A stretch of DNA of 31,493 nt from the IMG/VR virus record IMGVR_UViG_3300047444_000247, positions 1 through 31,493 of that record, one strand, 5' to 3'. Numbering within the stretch: position 1 is the stretch's first letter; every line of letters begins with the position of its first letter. The position numbers were made by a program, and so were the translations under genes. Positions 1-7,090 of this stretch are shown here, one piece after another. This DNA comes from a virus. Under the pieces are notes generated by a model. That model searched no databases, had not been told where the DNA came from, and saw only the letters and a list, made by a program, of their open reading frames with translations.

Positions 1-2
1 CT

Positions 3-344
3 TTGAAGAAGGCCCTCGGCATCAACTCGCCCTCCCGCGTTGCTACGGACATCACGGACAACTTCACGGGCACCATCATTGACCGGCAGAAAGCGGCGCT
101 GAACCCCATCAGCGCGCACGCTACCGCGCTTGGTCACGCTATGGTCCCGTCGAAGTCCCTGTTTGGGGGCAGCGGTTCGACAGCCTACCACGCATCCGCA
201 CCCACCTACCAGGGCGCACCCAACTACCGGGCAGCAAACAGCGGCGGCGTAACCGTGAACCACACGTACAACATCACGGACCAAACCAACCCGATAGCTA
301 CCGCCCACGAAGTCACACGACGACAAACGGCGTTAGCGGTATGA
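3..344 (+). CDS. Tail tape measure protein, C-terminal end (partial)
   Basis: Only the last 113 or so codons are in the window; the frame is open to the left edge, so the TTG at position 3 should not be taken as a true start. The opening motif KALGINSPSRV is the signature seen near the C-terminus of many siphovirus tape-measure proteins, which set tail length and sit in the tail tube. The rest is Ala/Ser/Asn-rich and low in complexity. Tail protein genes follow directly downstream, as expected. Assignment rests on this motif and on gene order; most of the protein is unseen. Confidence 0.75.
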   Translation: MKKALGINSPSRVATDITDNFTGTIIDRQKAALNPISAHATALGHAMVPSKSLFGGSGSTAYHASAPTYQGAPNYRAANSGGVTVNHTYNITDQTNPIATAHEVTRRQTALAV

Positions 345-360
345 GAGAGCAGGAGGCGGG

Positions 361-1269
361 ATGACTTTCCCAAGCCCCATAGTTTATCCCAGCCCCACTC
401 TTTACCCAGGGTTCGCAACACAGATCACCGAGGGACGCCAAGTGTCCCTCGGTGGTTTTGTGTTGGGCGACACGGACGAGTTCGGTGTCAGGTGGACGGT
501 CAGCAAGTTTGATGGTTGGGGTTCACCGGCGTCAACGGTGAGCTTCACTAACCGGGCGCGCGGGCATGGTTCGACGTCGTCGGATCCGTTCTATGGTTCC
601 CGGTTTATGACGATTGAGGGGCTTGTTCAGGCCCCGGACCTAGCGTCTCTTGATGCGGCATTCTACCGGTTGTCTGGTGCGGTCACGTTGGATCCGTTTC
701 CGATGCTCGTTGCTGAGGCGGCCGGGGTGAAGCGTGTCACGGCTCAGCGTCAGGGCGAGGTTGTCACCACTTATCTGTCGAACACGTTGGGCCGGTACTC
801 GATCCTCATTGCCGCTAAGGACCCGTTCAAGTACGGGGACGCGGTCACGGCATCGACTGGCCTGCCGTCAAGCTCTGGCGGCGCCACCTACCCGGCAAAG
901 TATCCGATGACTTATACGGGCGTCACCAACTCGGGCGTGATGACGATCAACAACATGGGCAACGCACCCGCCCCCGTGTACTTGCGGGTTGACGGTGTAA
1001 TCCCTGCTGGCGGCTGGTCCGTGAACCATCTGGGGCAGGAAGCAACGCTTTCGTTTGCGTCTTCCCTGGCCCTTGGTGCTGGCGAGTTCGTGACCGTGGA
1101 CATGCAGCGCCGTGAGGTGTTGGCGCAAGGTCAGTCAACCCGTAACGGCTGGGTCACTTCCCGCGGCTGGTTCCAACTGGATCCCGGGCCGAACAGTATT
1201 TCTTTCTCGTCCGTCGCTTACGGCCCAACCGCGATGCTGACCCTCACCACCTACCCGGCCTGGTCATAG
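361..1269 (+). CDS. Distal tail protein-like (phage tail family)
   Basis: 302 codons starting at an ATG preceded by a strong ribosome site (GGAGG, positions 352-356). It follows the tape measure by 16 bases. The beta-rich protein has an N-terminal part with WTVSKFDGWGSPAS, a middle with DPFPMLVAE and a C-terminal galectin-like part containing MTINNMGNAPAPVYLRVDG. This is the layout of actinophage Dit-type or minor tail proteins that cap the tail tube and hold the hub and fibres. Family assignment comes from position and general motif resemblance; no catalytic residues are expected. Confidence 0.7.
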   Translation: MTFPSPIVYPSPTLYPGFATQITEGRQVSLGGFVLGDTDEFGVRWTVSKFDGWGSPASTVSFTNRARGHGSTSSDPFYGSRFMTIEGLVQAPDLASLDAAFYRLSGAVTLDPFPMLVAEAAGVKRVTAQRQGEVVTTYLSNTLGRYSILIAAKDPFKYGDAVTASTGLPSSSGGATYPAKYPMTYTGVTNSGVMTINNMGNAPAPVYLRVDGVIPAGGWSVNHLGQEATLSFASSLALGAGEFVTVDMQRREVLAQGQSTRNGWVTSRGWFQLDPGPNSISFSSVAYGPTAMLTLTTYPAWS

Positions 1270-1285
1270 GCCTTTTGGAGCTGAC

Positions 1286-2314
1286 ATGACTACTACTTTT
1301 GGACCGGTTGACGCAACCGCCGGGTCACCAACCTACTCGGCTAAGCAGGAACGCCAGATGCGCGCCCCGCTGCTCGGCAACCCGACCGGGCGCGTCCTCG
1401 GGGCACGTTCGGGCTGGCGCGTTGGCACCTCGTCTAGCGTCGTCAGCGTCACGTCAACAACATGGACCCTGAACCCTTGCGCGGCGATGATCGAACCCGC
1501 GGCGATGCTATACCAGGGCGCTTACCCTTGGGTCACGGACGCCGCTATCACCGGCAGCGTTACCGCCGCTGATGCGACTAACCCGCGCATCGACATCCTT
1601 TACATCCAGATCAACGACAGCAGCGCCGGTGACGGTTCCGGGTCCCTCGCGGCGCCGGTCGGCTACCTTGCTGGTGCGGCTGCTTCGACACCGTCCGCGC
1701 CGACACTCCCGCCGCGTTCGTTCCTGGTGGCGACGATCAACGTTCCCAAGTCGGGCGGCGGATCCCCCACTGTCGTTTTCAACGCACAGTATTTCGTCGC
1801 ATCTGGCGCTGTTCTCCCCGTCATGTCGCAGGCGGAACGCGACAGCCTCACCCCCTATGACGGTTTCCGGGTTATGCGGATGGACACCCCCGCCCGGTAC
1901 GTCCAGACATGGAACGGGACGGCGTGGGACGGCCCGGGTGCTATTACACCGGCTGCACTGACGATCAAGAGCGGCTGGTCTGCCCGCGCCGCAGGGTTCG
2001 CTACCCCCGGCGTTTACAGGTCTGCGGGCCGCGTCTACCTGTGCGGCGCCGTCACTAACACCAGCGCCACAACCTCACTCACCGCGCTAATCCCCTACGT
2101 CCCGGTCCAGCTGCCTGCCGGGTTCGCCCCAACGAAAGCGTCACGGTTCCCGATCCAGTTCCAACCGACCCAGCAGTCAGGCTCCAGCACGAACGGTTAC
2201 GTGCAGGTAGACAACAGCGGCAACCTCACGATTGCCCTGTCCAGCACCGTCTCAGGTATGGCTTCCGGGGACGCCACTATCGACTTCGGCAACATTAGCT
2301 GGTTGGACGCCTGA
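1286..2314 (+). CDS. Minor tail protein (likely baseplate or receptor-contact protein)
   Basis: 342 residues, ATG start with GGAG eight bases upstream, 16 bases after the previous stop. The N-terminal two thirds carry RIDILYIQIND and PPRSFLVATINVPKSG, and are followed by a PARYVQTWNGTAWDGPG turn. This arrangement is common in actinophage and Gram-positive phage structural proteins that trimerise at the tail tip. The C-terminal third (about 225-342) is Ser/Thr/Ala-rich beta sequence. Function is inferred from the tail context; no enzymatic motif is visible. Confidence 0.6.
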   Translation: MTTTFGPVDATAGSPTYSAKQERQMRAPLLGNPTGRVLGARSGWRVGTSSSVVSVTSTTWTLNPCAAMIEPAAMLYQGAYPWVTDAAITGSVTAADATNPRIDILYIQINDSSAGDGSGSLAAPVGYLAGAAASTPSAPTLPPRSFLVATINVPKSGGGSPTVVFNAQYFVASGAVLPVMSQAERDSLTPYDGFRVMRMDTPARYVQTWNGTAWDGPGAITPAALTIKSGWSARAAGFATPGVYRSAGRVYLCGAVTNTSATTSLTALIPYVPVQLPAGFAPTKASRFPIQFQPTQQSGSSTNGYVQVDNSGNLTIALSSTVSGMASGDATIDFGNISWLDA

Positions 2315-2316
2315 CC

Positions 2317-2673
2317 ATGATCGAAGATGACCTGACACCCCGCGTAGCGGAAGCAATACCTGTTGTTCTGGCCCGCATGGAGGGCAAGTTGGACCGGGTA
2401 AACGACAAGGTAGACAACATCGTGCCCCGCGTCGGCAAGCTCGAAGACCGCGTGGATGCGCTGGAGAACGACACGCTGGTCCTCACGAAGAACGCGGAGG
2501 CCGAGGAGGCTAAGAAGATCGCCCTCGCCCTCGCTTTGAAAGAGGCGGACGAGACGCGGCGGAACCAGTCTGAGCAGTCATGGACGCCGATTCAGCGGTT
2601 CATGGCGGTCCTCGCGTCCATCGTCGGCGCCGTATCCCTCGCCATATACCTCTACTCAACACTCCACGGATAG
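2317..2673 (+). CDS. Coiled-coil protein with C-terminal membrane segment (possible lysis accessory protein)
   Basis: 118 residues starting two bases after the previous stop. Residues 18-85 form a charged heptad-rich coiled coil (KLDRVNDKVDNIVPRVGKLE and onward), and a single hydrophobic segment near residues 94-114 (MAVLASIVGAVSLAIYLYS) ends the protein. One C-terminal anchor with a helical cytoplasmic or external arm resembles the small XhlA/haemolysin-like proteins that accompany holins. The endolysin gene begins seven bases downstream and a holin-like gene follows, so a role in lysis is likely but not shown by sequence alone. Confidence 0.55.
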   Translation: MIEDDLTPRVAEAIPVVLARMEGKLDRVNDKVDNIVPRVGKLEDRVDALENDTLVLTKNAEAEEAKKIALALALKEADETRRNQSEQSWTPIQRFMAVLASIVGAVSLAIYLYSTLHG

Positions 2674-2680
2674 GGGCGCC

Positions 2681-3445
2681 ATGACGACCATCAACGAGTC
2701 ACTGACCGCGAAGGGTTACACGCCCGCCGCGCTTGTCCCCCAGGTGTTTGGCCGGCCCCGGACCATTGAGGGCATTGTCATTCACCACTGGGGGGCGACT
2801 GGGCAGCGGCACCAAGACGTTGTGAACTTCTTCGTCAACGGACCCGGCGAAACCTCCGCCCACTTCGTCGTGTCCGCTGGCCGCATTGACTGCCTCGTGT
2901 CACCCCTGGATGCGGCATGGCATTGCCCCGGCAAGAACGCCACACACATCGGCATCGAGTGCCACCCGGAAGCGACCGACGCGGACTACGCCACCGTAGC
3001 CGAACTCGTCAACTTCCTCCGTGCCACTTACGGGCCCCTGCCCCTGTCAATGCACCGGGACTGGTACAACACCGCATGCCCCGGCATCTGGAACCTGCCC
3101 CGCATCGACCAGCTCGCCGCAGGATCCGCAGCCGTCGCCCCGCAAAGCACCCCCACCAGCAAAGGACTGTTCATGACACTCACCCCAGCAGAAGAACAGG
3201 AAGTGCTGAAGGCCGCACGCCTCGTAGCGAGCTACCTGAATGCGCCCATCGCCGCCATTCCCGGCAAGGTCTGGGCTGAGACGGTCCTCCGTGGTGGGAA
3301 GAACGTAAGCGTGAAGCAGGAACTCGCCGACGCGAAGACCGCCGCGCAACTCGGACTCAACCAGGCCCCCGCACCCGCCGCGGGCCCCGCAATCGACGCG
3401 CACCAATTCATTGTCGCGCTCGGCAACGCCCTCCCCAAAGCATAG
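2681..3445 (+). CDS. Endolysin: N-acetylmuramoyl-L-alanine amidase (Amidase_2)
   Basis: 254 residues. It should cut the bond between muramic acid and the stem peptide of host peptidoglycan during lysis. Residues about 25-150 are an Amidase_2/PGRP fold: IVIHHWG (H35, H36), HFVVSAGRID (H61) and SMHRDWYNTACPG (H125, C133). The His-to-Cys spacing of eight matches the zinc ligands of T7 lysozyme. No signal peptide is present, so export through the downstream holin is expected. The last 90 residues form a separate helical domain, probably for wall binding, joined by a Pro/Ser/Thr linker; an in-frame internal start lies at that boundary (see findings). Confidence 0.92.
   Translation: MTTINESLTAKGYTPAALVPQVFGRPRTIEGIVIHHWGATGQRHQDVVNFFVNGPGETSAHFVVSAGRIDCLVSPLDAAWHCPGKNATHIGIECHPEATDADYATVAELVNFLRATYGPLPLSMHRDWYNTACPGIWNLPRIDQLAAGSAAVAPQSTPTSKGLFMTLTPAEEQEVLKAARLVASYLNAPIAAIPGKVWAETVLRGGKNVSVKQELADAKTAAQLGLNQAPAPAAGPAIDAHQFIVALGNALPKA
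3173..3445 (+). CDS. Possible internally initiated C-terminal product of the endolysin
   Basis: An in-frame ATG at codon 165 of the endolysin is preceded by AAAGGA (3161-3166) with a six-base gap, a better ribosome site than that of the full-length gene (GGGG at 2673-2676). Translation from it would give a 90-residue protein, MTLTPAEEQEVLKAARL and onward, consisting of exactly the domain after the linker. Enterococcal phage endolysin Lys170 and some clostridial phage endolysins are known to make their wall-binding domain this way. Whether it is used here is inference. Confidence 0.4.
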   Translation: MTLTPAEEQEVLKAARLVASYLNAPIAAIPGKVWAETVLRGGKNVSVKQELADAKTAAQLGLNQAPAPAAGPAIDAHQFIVALGNALPKA

Positions 3446-3454
3446 GAGCCCATT

Positions 3455-3781
3455 ATGACCACCACCCCCGTATCCCCGAAGGTCAAAGCCGGCGCGAACT
3501 GGGCAGCGTATGCGACGTTCACTCTCACGCTCCTGTCCACGATCACACCGGGCAACCTGAGCTTCCTCGGCGCGTATGCACCGCTCGCTTACGGTGTCGT
3601 GATCGGAGCTACCTACGCTGTCGGCGCGTACCTGAAAGCCGATCCGCTCCGGGACGCTGGCGCCGCTTCCGAGGCGTCCACTGTGAATGTTGTGAATGTG
3701 GCGCCCGCCACCGCCCCCGAGGTATCCGCGCCCGTGGTTATCGCCCCGGAAGTCGCGCCCGCCGAAACCCCCGCACAGTAA
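3455..3781 (+). CDS. Holin-like membrane protein
   Basis: 108 residues, with AGGAG upstream of the ATG. Two hydrophobic stretches (about 17-31 and 37-61, the second LGAYAPLAYGVVIGATYAVG) are separated by a short turn with Pro-Gly-Asn. A Pro/Ala/Val-rich tail of about 45 residues follows, presumably cytoplasmic. This is a usual form for actinophage holins, which pierce the membrane so the signal-less amidase can reach the wall. It sits directly after the endolysin. Holins share little sequence, so the call rests on topology and position. Confidence 0.7.
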   Translation: MTTTPVSPKVKAGANWAAYATFTLTLLSTITPGNLSFLGAYAPLAYGVVIGATYAVGAYLKADPLRDAGAASEASTVNVVNVAPATAPEVSAPVVIAPEVAPAETPAQ

Positions 3782-3799
3782 CTAGAGGATGGCCCCCAC

Positions 3800-4882
3800 A
3801 TGAGTCTCAGCTTCGTCTCAGTAGACATCAACACGGGGGCCATCATCGCGGACCTCCCCGATTTGAAAATGCAAGGGTCCATGAACCAGACCCTGATGCG
3901 GTACGAATCGCAGACGGCTGAGCTGCCCCTGGATAAGGCCCCGAGCAACTGGGAGACGGCAACCCGCGAAGGTTCGGCGGTCATCGTCTGCTTGGCTGAC
4001 GATGCGCAAACCCCATTGTGGGGCGGGATGGTCACGAGCCAGGAGATCAACGAAACCGGCGGCGTACCGTTGGGACTCGCAACCCTTGAGGCGTACCTTG
4101 ACCGGGTCTACGTCGGGGATGAGAACTTCAGCAACGTAGACCAGAACGTCATCGTCCAGACGCTTGTCAACAAGTACGTTGGGCGGCTGCACGGCATCCC
4201 CATCCGGGTTCAGATAGTTGGCACTGCTGGGCCTATCCAGAGTTACCACTTCGCCGACACTGACGACAAGACGCTCTACAGCATCCTGACGCAGCTCTCA
4301 GGCGTGGTCGGCGGCCCTGAGTGGACGATTGGCTGGGAGTACACCAACGGCAAGTACACGCCCGTCCTCTACGTCGGCAACCGGGTCGGTGTCGCCGCTC
4401 CCGCCGGCCTCAACCCTGACGCCGTGTTCAACATGCCCGGCCCGGTCAGCAAGTTCAAATTCGTCAAGTCCTACGCTTCCGGGTCCGGCGCTAACAACGT
4501 GATCGCCACATCCTCGGGCATGGGCGGCGCACGTCCGCAGTCGGCACCACAAACCCCCGCAACGGGTTACGACGGGCGCCCCATCTTCGAATACCGGTTC
4601 AGCCCGTCAACGCAGATCACCTCCACGGACACCATCACAGCCCACGCCCAACGCGCACTCATGGCAATGCAGAACGGGTCACGGTCCCTCACCGTCGAAG
4701 CGAACCGTCAAGAAGGCCCCAAACTTGTGGACGACTGGTCACTGGGTGACGACATCGGATTTGACCTGACCTGCACGGCATGGCCTGACAGTCGCGCAGG
4801 AACAGCGCGGGCCGTGGGCTGGCAACTGGACGACAACACCATTGTTCCTATCCTCGACGCATCAACCCTTGGAGGGCTCTAA
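3800..4882 (+). CDS. Minor tail protein, hub/tail-associated (Gp37/ReqiPepy-like)
   Basis: 360 residues. The opening MSLSFVSVDINTGAIIADLP, the MRYESQTAELPL strand and LWGGMVTSQEI match the tail-hub type proteins that in actinophages lie directly under the distal tail protein and share the fold of phage hub proteins (gp27/gpD). The middle includes DDKTLYSILTQLSG and WTIGWEYTNGKYTPVLYVG, and the C-terminus has DDWSLGDDIGFDLT, a beta-barrel motif of this group. It follows the lysis cassette by 18 bases, separating it from the distal tail gene. Its stop overlaps the next start (TAATG). Confidence 0.65.
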   Translation: MSLSFVSVDINTGAIIADLPDLKMQGSMNQTLMRYESQTAELPLDKAPSNWETATREGSAVIVCLADDAQTPLWGGMVTSQEINETGGVPLGLATLEAYLDRVYVGDENFSNVDQNVIVQTLVNKYVGRLHGIPIRVQIVGTAGPIQSYHFADTDDKTLYSILTQLSGVVGGPEWTIGWEYTNGKYTPVLYVGNRVGVAAPAGLNPDAVFNMPGPVSKFKFVKSYASGSGANNVIATSSGMGGARPQSAPQTPATGYDGRPIFEYRFSPSTQITSTDTITAHAQRALMAMQNGSRSLTVEANRQEGPKLVDDWSLGDDIGFDLTCTAWPDSRAGTARAVGWQLDDNTIVPILDASTLGGL

Positions 4883-6009
4883 TGGCGAACATCCCCGGAA
4901 TCCCAGGATCTCAGGTCAGTAACGACTCCGACACCACGCGTCAGTTTGCTGACGTTTGGCGCGCGATCAGGGAGCTTGCAGCCCAGGACCTCCTCGCAAC
5001 AGCGGGCATCAGCGCACAGCCAAACGGCATAACAGTCGGTGGGTCCGAAATCGTGAACGGACCGCTCACCGTGAATGGCGCCTCGACAATCAACGGCCAG
5101 CAAACGGTCAAGGGCGCGATGACGATAGCCGGAACTGACGGCGCTGGAGGATCGCTAAGCGTTACCGGCACCGCGAGCTTCACGGGTGACACGACAATCG
5201 GAGGCAACGCCAATGTCACCGGGAACGTCACCAAATCCAACTCATGGGGCACGGCAAGTCTCGGCGCCCCCGCTGTCGTTGGAACTGCCGGCGCATCTAG
5301 CCCGGCAGTAACATTCACCCGCACGGGAACAACGTTCGGGCAAAGCGTCGGCATGGGCCTCAAAGACTCCTCCGGCAACACCTCACTAACCATCAACGGG
5401 CCACACGCATCAGACCCAGCATTCTTGCAGTTGCTGTCAGACCAAAGCTTCGTTCTGGGATCTGGAGCGACCATTGGCCCAGAGGTGACCGGCAGCCCGG
5501 GCGCCAACGGAAACGTCGGGCTGTTCGGCGGTTCCACTAACGGCGGCGTTACGATTTCGCCCTATGGAACTGGCAAGTGCCAGGTGTACGGTAACTTCGC
5601 GGTCACGGGGACTAAGGCGTTCATCATGGATCACCCGGTGAACCCGGGGACGATGGAACTCATGCACGCGGCGACTGAGTCCCCGGTGAACGGTGTTGAG
5701 TATTGGGGTACGGTAACGCTCGACTCAACAGGGAAAGCCACCGCGACGTTGCCCAGCTACTTTGAGGCGCTGACTAAGTCGACCGGGCGCAACATCCAAC
5801 TCACGCCCATCGGGCGCACAACAGTCCAGGTTTCCGCGGACCGGATCTCCGGCGGGAAACTCACAATCTACGGCGCGGCGGGGCAGGCGGTTGACTGGCT
5901 GGTGAAGGCCGAAAGGCAGCGCATCGTTGACGGTTACGACGAACTCAGCTTCCCCGTGGAACAGGACAAGGTTCTAATCGGCCCGCAACTCCCTGAAGCT
6001 TCCCGTTAG
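4882..6009 (+). CDS. Tail fibre-like minor tail protein with NG/TG beta repeats
   Basis: 375 residues; its ATG shares one base with the preceding stop, so translation is probably coupled. Residues about 50-115 hold a run of short strands with NG or TG turns (LTVNGASTINGQQTVKG, then SLSVTGTASFTGDTTIGG), typical of trimeric beta-prism or beta-helical fibre shafts. The C-terminal part (about 250-375) contains FIMDHPVNPGTMELMHAATE. The motif DHP.(N/D)P......H..TE is shared by many phage fibres and by bacterial DUF-type surface proteins. Likely a host-contact fibre. Its TAG overlaps the stop of the opposite-strand metalloprotease gene by three bases. Confidence 0.65.
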   Translation: MANIPGIPGSQVSNDSDTTRQFADVWRAIRELAAQDLLATAGISAQPNGITVGGSEIVNGPLTVNGASTINGQQTVKGAMTIAGTDGAGGSLSVTGTASFTGDTTIGGNANVTGNVTKSNSWGTASLGAPAVVGTAGASSPAVTFTRTGTTFGQSVGMGLKDSSGNTSLTINGPHASDPAFLQLLSDQSFVLGSGATIGPEVTGSPGANGNVGLFGGSTNGGVTISPYGTGKCQVYGNFAVTGTKAFIMDHPVNPGTMELMHAATESPVNGVEYWGTVTLDSTGKATATLPSYFEALTKSTGRNIQLTPIGRTTVQVSADRISGGKLTIYGAAGQAVDWLVKAERQRIVDGYDELSFPVEQDKVLIGPQLPEASR

Positions 6010-6686
6010 CGGCAGTCGATAGCTGCTGTCTCGGCAGGGTCGAAAGCGATGGCAGCTCCGACGCGCTCGTTCATGACAGTGCCCGGCTTGTGATCCAGGC
6101 CGAGGACGTGGCCTAGTTCGTGGGTGAGTGTGTCAGAGGCAAGCCCGCCGAGCCCATCAACGGTAATCTTCGCCGACGTGATGACGTTGCCGATTTCCAT
6201 TGGCTCGGTCATGGCCCACCAGTCGTTTTTGCGCAGAACTTTCGCGTCGGCTTGGGACAGCGGAACGACTAGCAGTACATCTCCCGGGGTTACTGGCGTC
6301 CGGTAATCGGCGTGATAAGCAACTTCACGGACAATCTGCACGGTGTAGCCAAGGTCCCGCAGGTACTCGACAGGGTACGCAAGCTCTTTCACAACGGTAC
6401 GGGCGTCCACTCCGGGCGCCGCTGCGTAATAGATGCGTATGGGCAGGGTGCAGGCCCACCGGCTTGTCATCTTGTCCGGCGCTGCTATACGCGGGGTTTC
6501 TGCTACCTGCTTATCGGCGAGGGTAGCTGGCAGGTCATAGGACAGCTTCAGGGTCTTAGGCGCGAACGGCACTGACAGGACCGCTGGGGCTGCGACGACC
6601 GGGGCGCCTGACGCTGTGACGGCGCTGATGAGCGCCGCGGCTACTAGGCCGGCTCCCCATTTCTTTACCCCCATGCCCCGAACCAT
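6006..6686 (-). CDS. Secreted zinc metalloprotease, metzincin/matrixin type
   Basis: The only leftward gene inside the tail block. Starts are possible at TTG 6695, ATG 6686 and ATG 6674; none has a clear ribosome site. The 6686 start is used here (226 residues). A signal peptide is plain: Lys-Lys, then the hydrophobic run WGAGLVAAALISAVTASG, then Ala-rich sites for cleavage. Near the C-terminus is THELGHVLGLDHKPGTVMN, the full HExxHxxGxxH zinc site with a Met-turn Met (numbered from the TTG: H192-H202, M208). Two cysteines, one early in the mature part and one next to last, could pair. The protein is probably exported from the lysogen or infected cell. Substrate is unknown. Confidence 0.85.
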   Translation of the reverse strand: MVRGMGVKKWGAGLVAAALISAVTASGAPVVAAPAVLSVPFAPKTLKLSYDLPATLADKQVAETPRIAAPDKMTSRWACTLPIRIYYAAAPGVDARTVVKELAYPVEYLRDLGYTVQIVREVAYHADYRTPVTPGDVLLVVPLSQADAKVLRKNDWWAMTEPMEIGNVITSAKITVDGLGGLASDTLTHELGHVLGLDHKPGTVMNERVGAAIAFDPAETAAIDCR

Positions 6687-6721
6687 ACCAAACAAATGGA
6701 CTAATTAACAGGAGGCCCTTC

Positions 6722-7081
6722 GTGGCGCTACAAGACTGGGCTGACGGGGTCTTCGGTAATACGCCGTTGTCCGCGGCACGCCTGAACACCCGGGATCAGA
6801 TTTTGGACGCGGCTAATGTGCAGCTTTCCCGCGACCCGAGCGCGTTGTTCACGGGGGCTGTGACGAACGACGTCAACGGTGCACCCGTGAGCGCGTCGAT
6901 CACGTGGCCTGACGGTGTAACTGGGGTGTATTCCGGGACCGCCTCCACCGCGTTCCCTGGCGCTGTGGATGCGTACACGATCACCCGCACAGGATCCCCC
7001 ACGAAGACGTATACGCAACCCGCAGTGACCCGCGACGCGTCCGGGAACATCACCAACCGCCCGGCCATCACGGTCAGCTAG
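6722..7081 (+). CDS. Small tail-region protein of unknown function
   Basis: 119 residues, GTG start with a strong GGAGG (6711-6715) seven bases upstream. The N-terminus MALQDWADGVFGNTPLSAARLN resembles the short opening module that precedes fibre and spike proteins in several actinophages; the remainder is beta-rich with Gly and Thr turns (SITWPDGVTGVYSGTAS). It lies between the metalloprotease promoter side and the tailspike and ends nine bases before the spike gene, so it probably forms part of the tail tip or spike attachment. No enzymatic motif is seen. Confidence 0.6.
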   Translation: MALQDWADGVFGNTPLSAARLNTRDQILDAANVQLSRDPSALFTGAVTNDVNGAPVSASITWPDGVTGVYSGTASTAFPGAVDAYTITRTGSPTKTYTQPAVTRDASGNITNRPAITVS

Positions 7082-7090
7082 GAGCAACGC

